The notes under the pieces: model-generated
The model's database searches: none
The model's input: only the letters and a program-made list of their open reading frames with translations
What the model was told of the DNA's origin: nothing
Shown: positions 1 through 9,056 of the stretch, one piece after another
Position numbering within the stretch: position 1 is the stretch's first letter
Layout of the letters: the number at the start of each line of letters is the position of its first letter
Source: Colwellia sp.
Lineage (GTDB): Bacteria; Pseudomonadota; Gammaproteobacteria; Enterobacterales; Alteromonadaceae
Reading direction: 5' to 3'
Assembly: GCA_013215385.1 (NCBI GenBank)
Contig: JABSOY010000021.1
Location: 1 to 64,000 of the forward strand
DNA length: 64,000 bases
Translations under genes and position numbers: made by a program

Positions 1-2
1 AT

Positions 3-362
3 AACAGGTTTACGCTTAGAAGTAATCAGCCAGACCTTATAAAGCAGGAGTTATGGGGGATTTTGTTAGCTTATAATTTAATTCGTTACCAGATGGTTTT
101 AATGGCAAAGTCGCTTAAAAACATCCACCCAAATCAGCTTAGTTTTCATGGAGCTTCGCTGCATATTATTCATCATTTAACTCAGTTACCATTCATCTCA
201 CCAGGTAATATTCCCAAGTTTGTAATGGATATAACTAAAGCTGCAAAACAGTTTATTTTACCATCGAGAAGAGAAAGGAAATACCCCAGGGCATTAAAGT
301 GTTCTAAAAATAGATACCCGTTCAAGAAAGCAGTACAAAAAAATGCCGTTCACCTTAAGTGA
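3..362 (+). CDS. C-terminal end of an IS4-family transposase (cut by window edge)
   Basis: An open frame runs from base 3 to the TGA at 360-362, with no start codon at its left edge, so the gene begins outside the window. The peptide has the look of the IS4 transposase C-terminus: QELWGILLAYNLIRYQM early on, then a basic tail with SRRERKYPRALK. In the family this follows the last catalytic Glu of the DDE domain, so the catalytic triad itself lies outside. The frame is intact here; whether the whole element is active cannot be judged. Family assignment is from recalled resemblance. Confidence 0.75.
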   Translation, partial: NRFTLRSNQPDLIKQELWGILLAYNLIRYQMVLMAKSLKNIHPNQLSFHGASLHIIHHLTQLPFISPGNIPKFVMDITKAAKQFILPSRRERKYPRALKCSKNRYPFKKAVQKNAVHLK

Positions 363-370
363 TCGGCATT
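342..370. repeat. Inverted repeat at the end of the IS4-type transposase gene
   Basis: AATGCCG (342-348) pairs with CGGCATT (364-370) across the stop codon. It may be part of the right end of the insertion sequence or a short terminator. No T-tract follows. The matching left end is outside the window. Confidence 0.4.
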
Positions 371-437
371 AGCCTAATGGCCCGTTTCAATTTAGTAACT
401 ACCTTTTATCAATAGTTACTCATTTTAGCTATTTATG

Positions 438-3400
438 CTATTTCACATCAACTTGCACAGCTACGTCACTTCCTGCGCTCTCAACTGCAATATAAAACCA
501 ACCTGTTGGCGGGTTTTTAACAGTGATGCTTTGCTCAGTAGTACCTGCATTTGTAGACTTATGGCTATGACTAGCGGCAGTAGGCCAGCTAGTTCCTGTA
601 TAAAGTTCTACTGCACCGTTTCCGTGGGCAGTATTCACCTCAATACTGGTAACGCTTTCATCTAAATAGATGTAATAACTATTATGGCCATTACCCGAAC
701 AAACCACAGCACCTGTTTCTAAAGCACCATAAGTAAATGGTGCTAATGTAGTACAAGCATTAGTAATTGTACCCGTTACCGGTGGCACTACAGGTGGAGT
801 TACTTCGCCCGTTAAACTTACTTTGAAAGTTACATCAGCATAATTGCTAGTACTTTCTAAAGTAATGTAGCGCCAGCCTCGATTTGCAGTAACTTGCAAT
901 GATTGCGTAGTGCCTACAGCTGCAGAAGACCCTTGCGCATTTGCTGTGGTAGCCCAATTATCGGCATTAAAATAAATACCGACATCACCGTTACCACCCG
1001 CAGTGCTTAAGAATAACTGAGTATTATCCGCTTCAACCCATACGTAGAATGAACCACGACCACCAGCAACACATTCGTTATTTTCCAGTGTTAATTTGCC
1101 ACTAGTAATAGTTGCTGCGCCACAATCAGGTACGGTAACACCGCCGCCGTTAGTTGCATCATTTGGATACGGGTCAGAGTTATCACCCATACCATCACCA
1201 TCTGAGTCTAACCATTCAGTTGCATCGTTAGGGAAAACATCGCTGTTATTGCCATAACCATCACCATCAGTATCTAACCATTCAGTGGCATCGTTAGGGA
1301 AAACATCACTGTTGTTACCAAATCCATCACCGTCAGTATCTAACCATTCAGTTGCATCGTTAGGGAAAGCATCAACACTATCTAAATGACCGTCGCCGTC
1401 AGTATCAACATCACCATTTGGCGTAGTATCAGCATTGTCACCAATACCATCGCCATCAGTATCTTTAGTTTCTGATGCGTCAAATGGGAAGGCATCAGCG
1501 TTGTCACCTACACCATCACCATCACTATCTTTCGTTTCAGTCGGGTCAAATGGGAAAGCATCTAAGCTATCGATTACGCCATCTCCATCTGAATCTAATG
1601 GCTGAGTACCGCCACCACCTAGTTCATTGGTAATAATATAATCATTGCTGGTATTTTCCTCTGTCATTACCGCAACACCTAAACATTGGTTGCTTTCATT
1701 AGTAATGGCCGCACGACGATTACCAAACCACTTCCATGAAGCTACACTGTCATAGCTTTCGCCTGTGGCAAGGGTAGTGAAACCAAAATCAGCATTTAAT
1801 GCACCGGTTTCATTATCAACGCGATGAACTCGCACTGGTTTGTCACTGTTATTAATAAAGGAGAAGTCCGCTTCAAATGGACCGGTTAAATGTTGCTGCA
1901 TCAATGCACAACTACCTATGGTATTCGCTGCAGGAATCACTTCTGCAGCCGCGGCATTAGCGACCATAGCTTGATCTACGGTAAAGCTAGCAATTGCATT
2001 GTTTAACACACCAACACTTAAACAGTTTAAGCTATTGTCGGTAACCATTAAGCGGCGATCACCATACCAAACATCATTACTGTAACTTGCGCCCGGCGCT
2101 AATACGCCATAACCATGAGTAAAGCCAGTACCACCACTCGTGGTGATAATAGAGCCTTTAGTATTGTCAATTCTAAATAAACGTACAGCTGTGTCTGAAG
2201 TATTGGTAATAGTAAATTCATGTGACTGGTCCATAATCAAATGCGGCTGCGCTAAAGCACAACTACCCATTTGGTTTAAGGCTGGAATCACCTCAGCTAC
2301 CACATTTTTAACTAACTCAGCTTCAATGGTGAAAGTGTTTTCAACTTCAGCCATTACCGCCACACCCAAACAATTCATATTGTTATCAGATAACATCATG
2401 CGATCGTTAACTTTCCAAGAGCTAGAGATATAACTGTCACCTTGATTAAGTGTTTTGTAATTCTTGCCAAAATTAGCGGTACCTTTAGTGCTATCTACCC
2501 AGAATAATGACACGGGTGTATCAGTGGTATTGGTAAAGCTAAAGTTGGTGCTTGCTGCATCAAAATAACGGGTATATTGCTGAACTAAGTCACAGCTACC
2601 AATCATATCTTGTGCGGGTATTTGTGCAGAAATTGGCGCAACCGTTGCAGAGTTGGCCAGCATATAAGTCTCAAAACCAGCTCCGGTACGTGCTACTGCA
2701 CCTTTAAGCGCAGCTTTATAAGCGGTATTGTCGCCAGCTTTTAGCGTTGCAGCAATAAGTTCGACTTCATTTTTATGCTCCTCACCTAAGTAGCGCATTG
2801 CAAAGTAGCCCCAAGGATATAAGTTATCGTACTCATATCCCATAAAGACGATGTTATACAGTGGTGGAATAGTTTCGCCTTTAAGGGTTTTCAATGTACG
2901 GGTATGATCTTTACCCATGGCCATGTACTCAGCCATACCTTCAGCCCAGGCCGCATTTGGATCAAAGGTGCCATATGAACCCGCTTTATTATACCTGCCA
3001 TCAAGGTAATGAACGAATTCATGTCTTAAGTTATAGATTTGGTCGATATACTGACAAGAGCCACCAAGCCAATCATCTGGACATTGCATAGCAATAAAGC
3101 GAGCTTGATTGCCTTGCGCCGTTGGCGTGCCTTCTAAATACATACCGCCATTATCGGTAGCAATACCAAAAAATTCTGGTGCATATTTTTCATAATCTGC
3201 CGGGCTAGCAAAGGCAATAACTTCAATATGGTCATTTAAATCACCGGTAACGGGTGTCCCTGCGGTATTGAAAAAGGTATGAAACTCGGTTTCTTGTAAG
3301 GCCATATCAGCACAAGATTGGTCAAGTGTTGCTTGGCTAATGGAGGCTTGTGCACGTATAGTGATATTATTAGTACAGTCGTAACTAACCGTTAAAATAT

Positions 3401-4733
3401 CTGCTTCTTTAGGTGGCACAACACAACTACCAAATAACGGGTCACCTGCTGTACAGCTACGCCCTGCATTTTCTAAATATTTTTTAGTGATAATGGTTTC
3501 AGTGGTTTCCACCGAGATAGTTGCAATAACTTTTTCACGTGCTTCTAAAATAGTGCTATCAAAACGCGCTTTCGCTTCATCATTCGCAATTGATGCTAAC
3601 TTGCCCATAGTGATAAATGAATGCGGCATGATCCACTTTCTATCGGCTTCCGTTGCCCAACGCATATCAAGAGAGGTTTCACCTAAAAAGATAAATGAGC
3701 GCATTACCGATAACACATCAAGCATCTTGGTATTAATAGCAGACTTTATTGAAGCATCACCATAATAAGCGGCATCACCTAGCGCGCCCATCAATGCCAT
3801 AGTCGTATCGCCACCATTACTGATGCCAAATGGATTGGTTTGCTCAGAATAATATTGAATTAACGCTAATAAGTGCGGTAGCTGATCTTTAAAATAAGCT
3901 GAACTAGCATCATTTCTGAAATTTGATAAGGCTGCGGCATAACCTTCTTGGATGACACTGCCTGCTGGAGCAATGAAGTTGCTCATTTGACTAACCGCTA
4001 AAAGCGCTGTGCTTAGCGCTGACGCTTCGGCATCAGTTAATGCCGCGGCATTATATTTATAAGAGGCTAAGAAATATAATAATTGGTTTAGATCCGGATC
4101 GGTTAAATCATCGGCTTTGGCTAGGTAATGAATCGCCTGCGATACATCATCAATAGGGTCATTAGCCGCGCCGGCAATACCGGCAAAGTCACTATAACTT
4201 GCCACTAAAATTGCTGCTATAACTGGGCCGTATTGTGCTTTAGACGAAATTGAGGCTGGCGGTACATCGACAAAAACCTTGGTATTGTAAATGACATAAT
4301 CGCCCATTGGTGGTGGAATATCACCGCCAGTGATCGTAATAGTTAAACTGGTTTGCTCAATATTACCGTCAATCTTAAAGTAACGTTCGCCTGCACGTGA
4401 CACGAATGACAGACTTTCTTCATTTGTACCAGCAGTAACACTACTTACTTCGACATTGCCACTCCAGTCATTGCCATCATAAAGTTTAATATCTGCATCA
4501 TTGCCGATAAATGTGCCACCCGTAGTGGTGATAGTTACGCTACTGTTTTCATAGGGCACAGTCACATATAAATAATGGCCATAATCAGTGATACAGTGAG
4601 TTTGGTTGGCAGGAACTTCGCCTTGACGGTCTAAAGTTTTAGCGCCGCACATTGTTGCTGCTTGAACGCTGGTCATGTTTAGCGATAAAAGTATCGCGCT
4701 GGCTAGTAATGTTTTCTTAGCTGTTAGTTTCAT
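438..4733 (-). CDS. Secreted microbial collagenase (peptidase family M9-like) with TSP3 and PPC domains
   Basis: A 1431-residue secreted zinc metalloprotease. The ATG at 4733 begins a clear signal peptide (MKLTAKKTLLASAILL, cleavage near VQA-ATM). A start at 4835 would add 34 residues ahead of it and is less likely. Order of parts: a PPC-like beta domain (about 28-145); a long helical activator-like region; the zinc site HEFVH (571-575) with the likely third ligand Glu598 in AWAEGMAEY; three related ~110-residue beta repeats (about 707-1036); a run of calcium-binding thrombospondin type 3 repeats with DxDGDG motifs (about 1045-1195); and two PPC-like domains at the C-terminus. M9 enzymes of Vibrio cleave collagen and related proteins outside the cell. 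It stands alone, with no visible secretion partner nearby. Confidence 0.88.
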   Translation of the reverse strand: MKLTAKKTLLASAILLSLNMTSVQAATMCGAKTLDRQGEVPANQTHCITDYGHYLYVTVPYENSSVTITTTGGTFIGNDADIKLYDGNDWSGNVEVSSVTAGTNEESLSFVSRAGERYFKIDGNIEQTSLTITITGGDIPPPMGDYVIYNTKVFVDVPPASISSKAQYGPVIAAILVASYSDFAGIAGAANDPIDDVSQAIHYLAKADDLTDPDLNQLLYFLASYKYNAAALTDAEASALSTALLAVSQMSNFIAPAGSVIQEGYAAALSNFRNDASSAYFKDQLPHLLALIQYYSEQTNPFGISNGGDTTMALMGALGDAAYYGDASIKSAINTKMLDVLSVMRSFIFLGETSLDMRWATEADRKWIMPHSFITMGKLASIANDEAKARFDSTILEAREKVIATISVETTETIITKKYLENAGRSCTAGDPLFGSCVVPPKEADILTVSYDCTNNITIRAQASISQATLDQSCADMALQETEFHTFFNTAGTPVTGDLNDHIEVIAFASPADYEKYAPEFFGIATDNGGMYLEGTPTAQGNQARFIAMQCPDDWLGGSCQYIDQIYNLRHEFVHYLDGRYNKAGSYGTFDPNAAWAEGMAEYMAMGKDHTRTLKTLKGETIPPLYNIVFMGYEYDNLYPWGYFAMRYLGEEHKNEVELIAATLKAGDNTAYKAALKGAVARTGAGFETYMLANSATVAPISAQIPAQDMIGSCDLVQQYTRYFDAASTNFSFTNTTDTPVSLFWVDSTKGTANFGKNYKTLNQGDSYISSSWKVNDRMMLSDNNMNCLGVAVMAEVENTFTIEAELVKNVVAEVIPALNQMGSCALAQPHLIMDQSHEFTITNTSDTAVRLFRIDNTKGSIITTSGGTGFTHGYGVLAPGASYSNDVWYGDRRLMVTDNSLNCLSVGVLNNAIASFTVDQAMVANAAAAEVIPAANTIGSCALMQQHLTGPFEADFSFINNSDKPVRVHRVDNETGALNADFGFTTLATGESYDSVASWKWFGNRRAAITNESNQCLGVAVMTEENTSNDYIITNELGGGGTQPLDSDGDGVIDSLDAFPFDPTETKDSDGDGVGDNADAFPFDASETKDTDGDGIGDNADTTPNGDVDTDGDGHLDSVDAFPNDATEWLDTDGDGFGNNSDVFPNDATEWLDTDGDGYGNNSDVFPNDATEWLDSDGDGMGDNSDPYPNDATNGGGVTVPDCGAATITSGKLTLENNECVAGGRGSFYVWVEADNTQLFLSTAGGNGDVGIYFNADNWATTANAQGSSAAVGTTQSLQVTANRGWRYITLESTSNYADVTFKVSLTGEVTPPVVPPVTGTITNACTTLAPFTYGALETGAVVCSGNGHNSYYIYLDESVTSIEVNTAHGNGAVELYTGTSWPTAASHSHKSTNAGTTEQSITVKNPPTGWFYIAVESAGSDVAVQVDVK

Positions 4734-5085
4734 ATTTCTTAAGCCTATTCTTAATATAGCGATAGGTATTTCTTCCGTGTAGCAAAGTAAGCATGTTGTA
4801 TTTTTTATTGCTCTAATTGCATCTAACGCGTACATCCCTCTCTGGTCGAAACAAATGTTTCAATATGTTTCAAGGTTATTTATACAATATTTTGTATACA
4901 ATATTCAAGCATTGAATTGATAAGAATTTTTTCGTACTTTATTAGCGAAACTTTTATTCTTTGTTATTATGATGTTAAGAGATATGAATAATTGAACGTA
5001 AATCAGTAAAATCACTCAAAGTTGCACGTTAAGCAGAAATTAGTGACTTGATTTCAAGGGGGAGGATAAATCATTATCGATAACA

Positions 5086-5103
5086 ACCGATATCCCTATC
5101 GGT
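5086..5103 (-). terminator. Hairpin downstream of the poly-Asn protein gene
   Basis: ACCGATA and TATCGGT pair around TCCC, 14 bases beyond the stop of the minus-strand gene at 5117. On that strand the stem is followed by TGTTAT, a poor T-tract, so it is a weak terminator candidate. It also lies upstream of the collagenase promoter region. Confidence 0.4.
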
Positions 5104-5116
5104 TTATTGAACTCAA

Positions 5117-5581
5117 TTAGCCTTTAGTCCCTTGCTCTGGCAGTGTTTTTTTCGGCTCACCTGGCGGTATTAATGAATTGTTTTCAGGGTGTCTGCGCTG
5201 ATTTTCATGGCCATGGTGTTTGGGTTGTTGAGCACTGCGGTGATCTGCAGGCAATTGATGTTTGTTTGTCAAAACTCTAGCATTATTTTGACTGCTAGTA
5301 GAGGAATCAACCGAGCTAATAGCGTCACTATTCTGCACACTGTTAGGCACAATATTCGATGGAGTAGCGGTTATCTTAACACTGTCGGCAAGCATTTTAT
5401 TGTTATTGTTATTGTTATTGTTATTGTTATTGTTACTGGTACTGGTACTGGTACTTATTAAGGTTGTTTTGTCCTGTTGACCTTGCTGGGCTGGTTGCAT
5501 TTGGTTATAAATAAGCCCAGCAATTATTCCAACAAAAAGGATACCAAACGACACTTTAGTTTTATTCATGATTTTCTTCAT
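5117..5581 (-). CDS. Hypothetical membrane-anchored protein with a poly-asparagine tract
   Basis: A 154-residue protein that I do not recognise. Residues 1-30 are a positively charged start and one hydrophobic segment (VSFGILFVGIIAGLIY), so it is probably an N-terminally anchored envelope protein. The rest is low complexity: a Ser-Thr stretch, 12 consecutive Asn, then a polar tail rich in Gln, His, Asn and Pro (HHGHENQRRHPENN). The start at 5581 has a good ribosome site, GGAG, seven bases upstream. The Asn and Ser-Thr runs come from a 6-bp microsatellite, so length variants would stay in frame. Confidence 0.55.
   Translation of the reverse strand: MKKIMNKTKVSFGILFVGIIAGLIYNQMQPAQQGQQDKTTLISTSTSTSNNNNNNNNNNNNKMLADSVKITATPSNIVPNSVQNSDAISSVDSSTSSQNNARVLTNKHQLPADHRSAQQPKHHGHENQRRHPENNSLIPPGEPKKTLPEQGTKG
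5401..5454. repeat. Hexanucleotide microsatellite, nine units, inside a coding region
   Basis: Five TGTTAT units, one TGTTAC and three TGGTAC units follow without interruption. On the minus strand they encode Asn-Asn pairs and Ser-Thr pairs. The 6-bp period means slippage changes protein length but not frame. Confidence 0.9.
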
Positions 5582-5631
5582 ATTGACTCTCCAATTAAAT
5601 CAAATAACTGTATATTGAATACAATAATCTA

Positions 5632-5787
5632 TCATGGAATTTGATTTTGGTTCAAGAGCAATTTAATTAATCCATCTACACCTTGGGGGAAATGTCGTTC
5701 TCTATAGGTAAAGATTTGCTGACAATGCCACCAGTAAAGAGTTGATGTCAATGACAGCAGTAATATTGATAAAACCTTAAGGTACAT
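5632..5787 (-). CDS. Possible small membrane protein, about 51 residues
   Basis: A frame open from 5904 contains an ATG at 5787 preceded by a weak ribosome site (GTAGGT). From there it encodes one hydrophobic segment (MYLKVLSILLLSLTSTLYWW) and a basic, polar tail. It sits 50 bases upstream of the poly-Asn gene on the same strand and could be co-transcribed. I recognise no family. The start at 5904 lacks a ribosome site. It could equally be a chance frame next to a decayed insertion sequence. Confidence 0.3.
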   Translation of the reverse strand: MYLKVLSILLLSLTSTLYWWHCQQIFTYRERHFPQGVDGLIKLLLNQNQIP

Positions 5788-5912
5788 GATACCTACATCC
5801 GTCCTGCCAATATTTATTTCCCCGTCACCAGCGATGAAAGAGGGATTAATAAAGCGATTCAATAGATAAAAAACACAAACCAAAACGCCTTGTATTCGAA
5901 GCATAGGGACGA

Positions 5913-6238
5913 CTTGAGCAAGCCTTTATTATCGCCAAGCCTGTTAAGATTAAAAAGTTCGCTGGTGCCATCGGCCAATTAGCTAAAACGGATAAGTAGA
6001 TGCCAAGTTAATCGCATATTATAGTAAAACGCTCAAGCCTGAAGCTTGTTAAAATAGGTGGGGGAATACAAAAATTAATTGAACGTTATGATGAATAAAG
6101 CAAGATACGAGCGACTCGGAACCGCGGGGAAACCTGAGGAAATAGCCATCATTGTCTGTGTTAGCAAAGATGATTATGATCTTAAGTTCAATGGTAATAG
6201 ATGCTGTCTATTGGGCCCCTAAAAGAGTTAGAAATTAA
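5913..6238 (+). pseudogene. Fossil of an IS110-family transposase
   Basis: Three frames together give IS110-like peptides. From 5913, LEQAFIIAKPVKIKKFAGA leads into GQLAKTDK, which matches the family's LAKTD-x-IDA motif. A one-base loss then gives a stop, and DAKLIAYYSKTLKPEA continues in another frame. From 6170, MIMILSSMVIDAVYWAPKRV resembles the family C-terminus. The N-terminal catalytic region and most of the middle are missing. The gene is dead. Family assignment is by recalled motifs. Confidence 0.65.
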
Positions 6239-6383
6239 TAATTGACAGCATAGTCACTTGTTAATGCTTAAATATCTTTTTTTTAATCTGGAACTCTCGT
6301 ACACTGGTTAGGTCATTTAACTAGGGATAGTTTGACTTAAATTTTTAATCCTTTTTATCAAAACGGGTTGTGTACTAGCTAAA

Positions 6384-8177
6384 ATGAAACTATTTGCTTT
6401 CTATTTTGCCATTTTACTGGCAACACTATTCCTTCATTCGTATGCCATTGCCTCTGAAAATAAAATTGAAAATTGTCTCGTTCCAATCAACCTTAAGGGT
6501 TTAAATCAGAGAGTCCGAACTTGTGAAAAGGAACTTGTTGAAGTAGCAAATAGTGGAGAAAAACAAAAAGTCATTCAAATTTATTTGCGTTTAATAGAGC
6601 TGTTTTACCGACAGGAAGATGGCGCAAGCCAAGACTACTATTTAGCAAAACTAAAGTCTGACCAGTCCTTTTTAGAAAAAATAGAACATCAATACTTATG
6701 GAATCGATATGCTGGCAAGCGTTTTTTTAGAGCCAACGACTATTTACTTGCCAAACCTTATTTCCGCCAGGGCTTAAATATAGCGATCGCGGAAAAGAAC
6801 ATACCTTGGTTGAGCCACAGCTATAATGACGTCGGTCTAATTGAATTAAAACTTAACGATTTTAAAAATTCATTAGATCATTACAAAAAAAGCTTGATGT
6901 TAAAACTTCAACTGGGAGATGCATACTCTATAGCTAAAACGTTAATTAATATAGGTTCTGTCCATACCGTATTGGAAGAGTACGAGGAAGCAATTTCCTA
7001 TTATCAACGAGCGCATCAGTACTATCTAAAATATGCAACTGAGCATCAAAATAGCGACAAAATTGTTCACTCTATAACGCACTTATATGAATATCTCGCG
7101 GACGCTTATGTCAAAAGTGGTGATCTTAATAAGGCTAAAAAATACTTTGATAAGATTGTTGTTTCCATTGGAAATCAACTCAATACACGCCAACAGTCGC
7201 GCATATTAACAAATCTCGCAACAGTGCTTAATGGCCAATCTGAGTATATAAAAGCGAGAGGGTTTTTACTCAAAGCGCTGGATTTAAAAACTTCTGGGTC
7301 ATTTGACCATCGTGTAGACATTTACTATCAGTTATCGATAACTTATAACCAATTACAACAGTCAGAAAAAGCGATAGAACTTTTAAATAAAGGGTTAGTC
7401 ATTCTTGAAGCTCATCGAGATAATGTTAAAAAGGCTGATTATCACCAACGCCTTGCAATGATATATGAAGCTATTGATCCAGCTAATGCATTATTTCATT
7501 TTAAACGCTTTCAATATTTTAGAGAGAATTTTCTACAAACTAAATATCATTCTGATATAAAAACAATTCAACATGAACTAGTACAAAAGCGTATTACTGC
7601 GAATTTAGTGGCAGAAAAATTAAAAACTTTAAGTAGTGAAACTAAATTCCAAGTATTAGTTAATTGGAGTTTATTGGGTGTTATTCTTCTTATATTAACA
7701 ATGTCTTTCACTGTTTTTTATTTTTTCAGAAATACGAAAAAACAAGAAGCGCTCACTCAAAGTATCAACTTTCATAAACAACAACTATTATTGTTAGAGA
7801 ATGAAAAAGAAAGTCAGCAACATTGCAATGATCCCATAGCTGACAAGTTTGCATTTAAGCAACTTCTCGTCAATACAATGATTGAAACCATTAATATTTG
7901 GGAGATCCACACTCAGTCAAATAAGATCGAATTGGCTGAGAAGTCTCGATTGTGGACCGTATCTATTGACGGCGGTAGTTTGAGAACACGCTCATTAGAT
8001 AAATATTTATCAATTGACAAAATTCCAAATAATCCAAAATGGAAAAATGTCGTGGGAACCTGTCATTTTATTCTGTCAGATTCCCTATTAACAAGCGAAC
8101 ATCGAGCTGTTCTCACTCAAAATTTAGAATTAATTATGTCGTTTGTAAAATCTCTCTCATTACAGCCAAAACACTAA
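6384..8177 (+). CDS. TPR-repeat membrane protein with a conserved C-terminal cytoplasmic domain
   Basis: 597 residues. A signal peptide (about 1-23, ending YAIAS) is followed by tetratricopeptide repeats to about 390, seen as repeated motifs such as YNDVGLIELKLNDFKNSLDHYKKSL and later helical pairs. Then come a charged helix, one membrane segment (about 431-453, LLGVILLILTMSFTVFYFF), a coiled-coil-like stretch, and a C-terminal domain with NIWEIHTQSNKIELAEKS and RTRSLDKYL. The layout (periplasmic TPR, one membrane span, cytoplasmic domain) looks like a one-component sensor. I recall similar C-termini in Alteromonadales TPR proteins, but no function. It has no GGDEF, kinase or DNA-binding signature. 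It stands alone. Confidence 0.75.
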   Translation: MKLFAFYFAILLATLFLHSYAIASENKIENCLVPINLKGLNQRVRTCEKELVEVANSGEKQKVIQIYLRLIELFYRQEDGASQDYYLAKLKSDQSFLEKIEHQYLWNRYAGKRFFRANDYLLAKPYFRQGLNIAIAEKNIPWLSHSYNDVGLIELKLNDFKNSLDHYKKSLMLKLQLGDAYSIAKTLINIGSVHTVLEEYEEAISYYQRAHQYYLKYATEHQNSDKIVHSITHLYEYLADAYVKSGDLNKAKKYFDKIVVSIGNQLNTRQQSRILTNLATVLNGQSEYIKARGFLLKALDLKTSGSFDHRVDIYYQLSITYNQLQQSEKAIELLNKGLVILEAHRDNVKKADYHQRLAMIYEAIDPANALFHFKRFQYFRENFLQTKYHSDIKTIQHELVQKRITANLVAEKLKTLSSETKFQVLVNWSLLGVILLILTMSFTVFYFFRNTKKQEALTQSINFHKQQLLLLENEKESQQHCNDPIADKFAFKQLLVNTMIETINIWEIHTQSNKIELAEKSRLWTVSIDGGSLRTRSLDKYLSIDKIPNNPKWKNVVGTCHFILSDSLLTSEHRAVLTQNLELIMSFVKSLSLQPKH

Positions 8178-8720
8178 TCATCTTGTAATGTCACTAACAT
8201 AGGAAACACAGTTAAAAGTAACGCCTTCTGAAATATCATACGCATTTATACCTACATCAACTAAATTCCCATGATGACCTACTTTGGCACTTCCATTAGG
8301 TCCAATAAATGATGTTGGACCTACAAACTCCGGTGAAAGGGCTTGTGCTGGCAATTCTAATTCTCTTGCAAGTAGTGTGCAGGCATTATTGGCAGCAAAT
8401 AGACTTCTGATAAAATTATCGTGATCGTTCCAAAAAGGTGAATCAAGTTCACCACAAGTACGGTTTTTTGGCTCTCTTGTGTTGTCGCGTTGACAAGTTG
8501 TTGTTCGTTGGTTCCTAAAATTAGCTTCAGCTGTCTTGCGAGCATCATATAAAGATTGTATTTCACTTTGAGTTAAAGAATAACTGCCATGTACTATCTT
8601 CGTTGAATAGGTGCCACTTGCTTGTGCAATTTCTGTTGAAAATGTATGAGCAAGTACATTCAGCGAACAGACGGTTAAGAGTGCTCCAGTTATCAGCGTT
8701 TTTAATTGATTGTGTTTCAT
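8178..8720 (-). CDS. Secreted hypothetical protein
   Basis: 180 residues when started at 8720, where AGAGGA lies eight bases upstream. The longer frame from 8783 lacks a ribosome site. A signal peptide (MKHNQLKTLITGALLTVCS, cleavage near VLA-HTF) leads to a mature protein with five cysteines, probably periplasmic or secreted. I recognise no family. The tail contains HHGNLVDVG, which echoes NHGNHNDVG in the secreted protein at 9057, so the two may be distantly related or act together. It ends directly against the TPR gene, stop to stop. Confidence 0.6.
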   Translation of the reverse strand: MKHNQLKTLITGALLTVCSLNVLAHTFSTEIAQASGTYSTKIVHGSYSLTQSEIQSLYDARKTAEANFRNQRTTTCQRDNTREPKNRTCGELDSPFWNDHDNFIRSLFAANNACTLLARELELPAQALSPEFVGPTSFIGPNGSAKVGHHGNLVDVGINAYDISEGVTFNCVSYVSDITR

Positions 8721-8854
8721 TCGATAGTCCTCTTTAAATAAATTCAAATTGCTTACTCTCACATTATATTCATTCACCATCAACTAAAGAACTCTTACGC
8801 TCATTTTTTAACGGTAAAAACTGGTAAATTCATCACTTATTAGTTGTTCATCAA

Positions 8855-9004
8855 TTACTTACGTTTATCTGTGATGCTCTGGTAGATGAGTTTACGACAC
8901 GTATTTACCATTGTTTCCGCGTCTTTAACTATGGATAGTCCAATTAATTGAATAGTCTGAAATTGTGCTTTTTTAAGAGCACCAAATAAAACTAGTCGCT
9001 GCAT
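8855..9004 (-). other. Short open frame of about 49 codons, possible coding remnant
   Basis: In the 336-base gap between two secreted proteins the minus strand stays open and encodes MQRLVLFGALKKAQFQTIQL and a basic end (SITDKRK). There is no ribosome site before the ATG at 9004. The composition looks coding rather than random, so it could be the tail of a lost gene. I recognise no family. Nothing else stands out in this gap apart from the ribosome site of the next gene. Confidence 0.25.
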
Positions 9005-9056
9005 CAAGTATTGCTCGGCAAAATTAAAAAATGATATTCACTTATTGAGGTATAAA

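Noticed and set aside
4734-4835. Longer start for the collagenase at 4835
   Set aside because: It would place 34 residues ahead of a clear signal peptide.
5189-5461. 90-codon plus-strand frame opposite the poly-Asn gene
   Set aside because: Its C-terminal Val-Ile and Thr-Gly runs are the antisense of the microsatellite, and it has no ribosome site.
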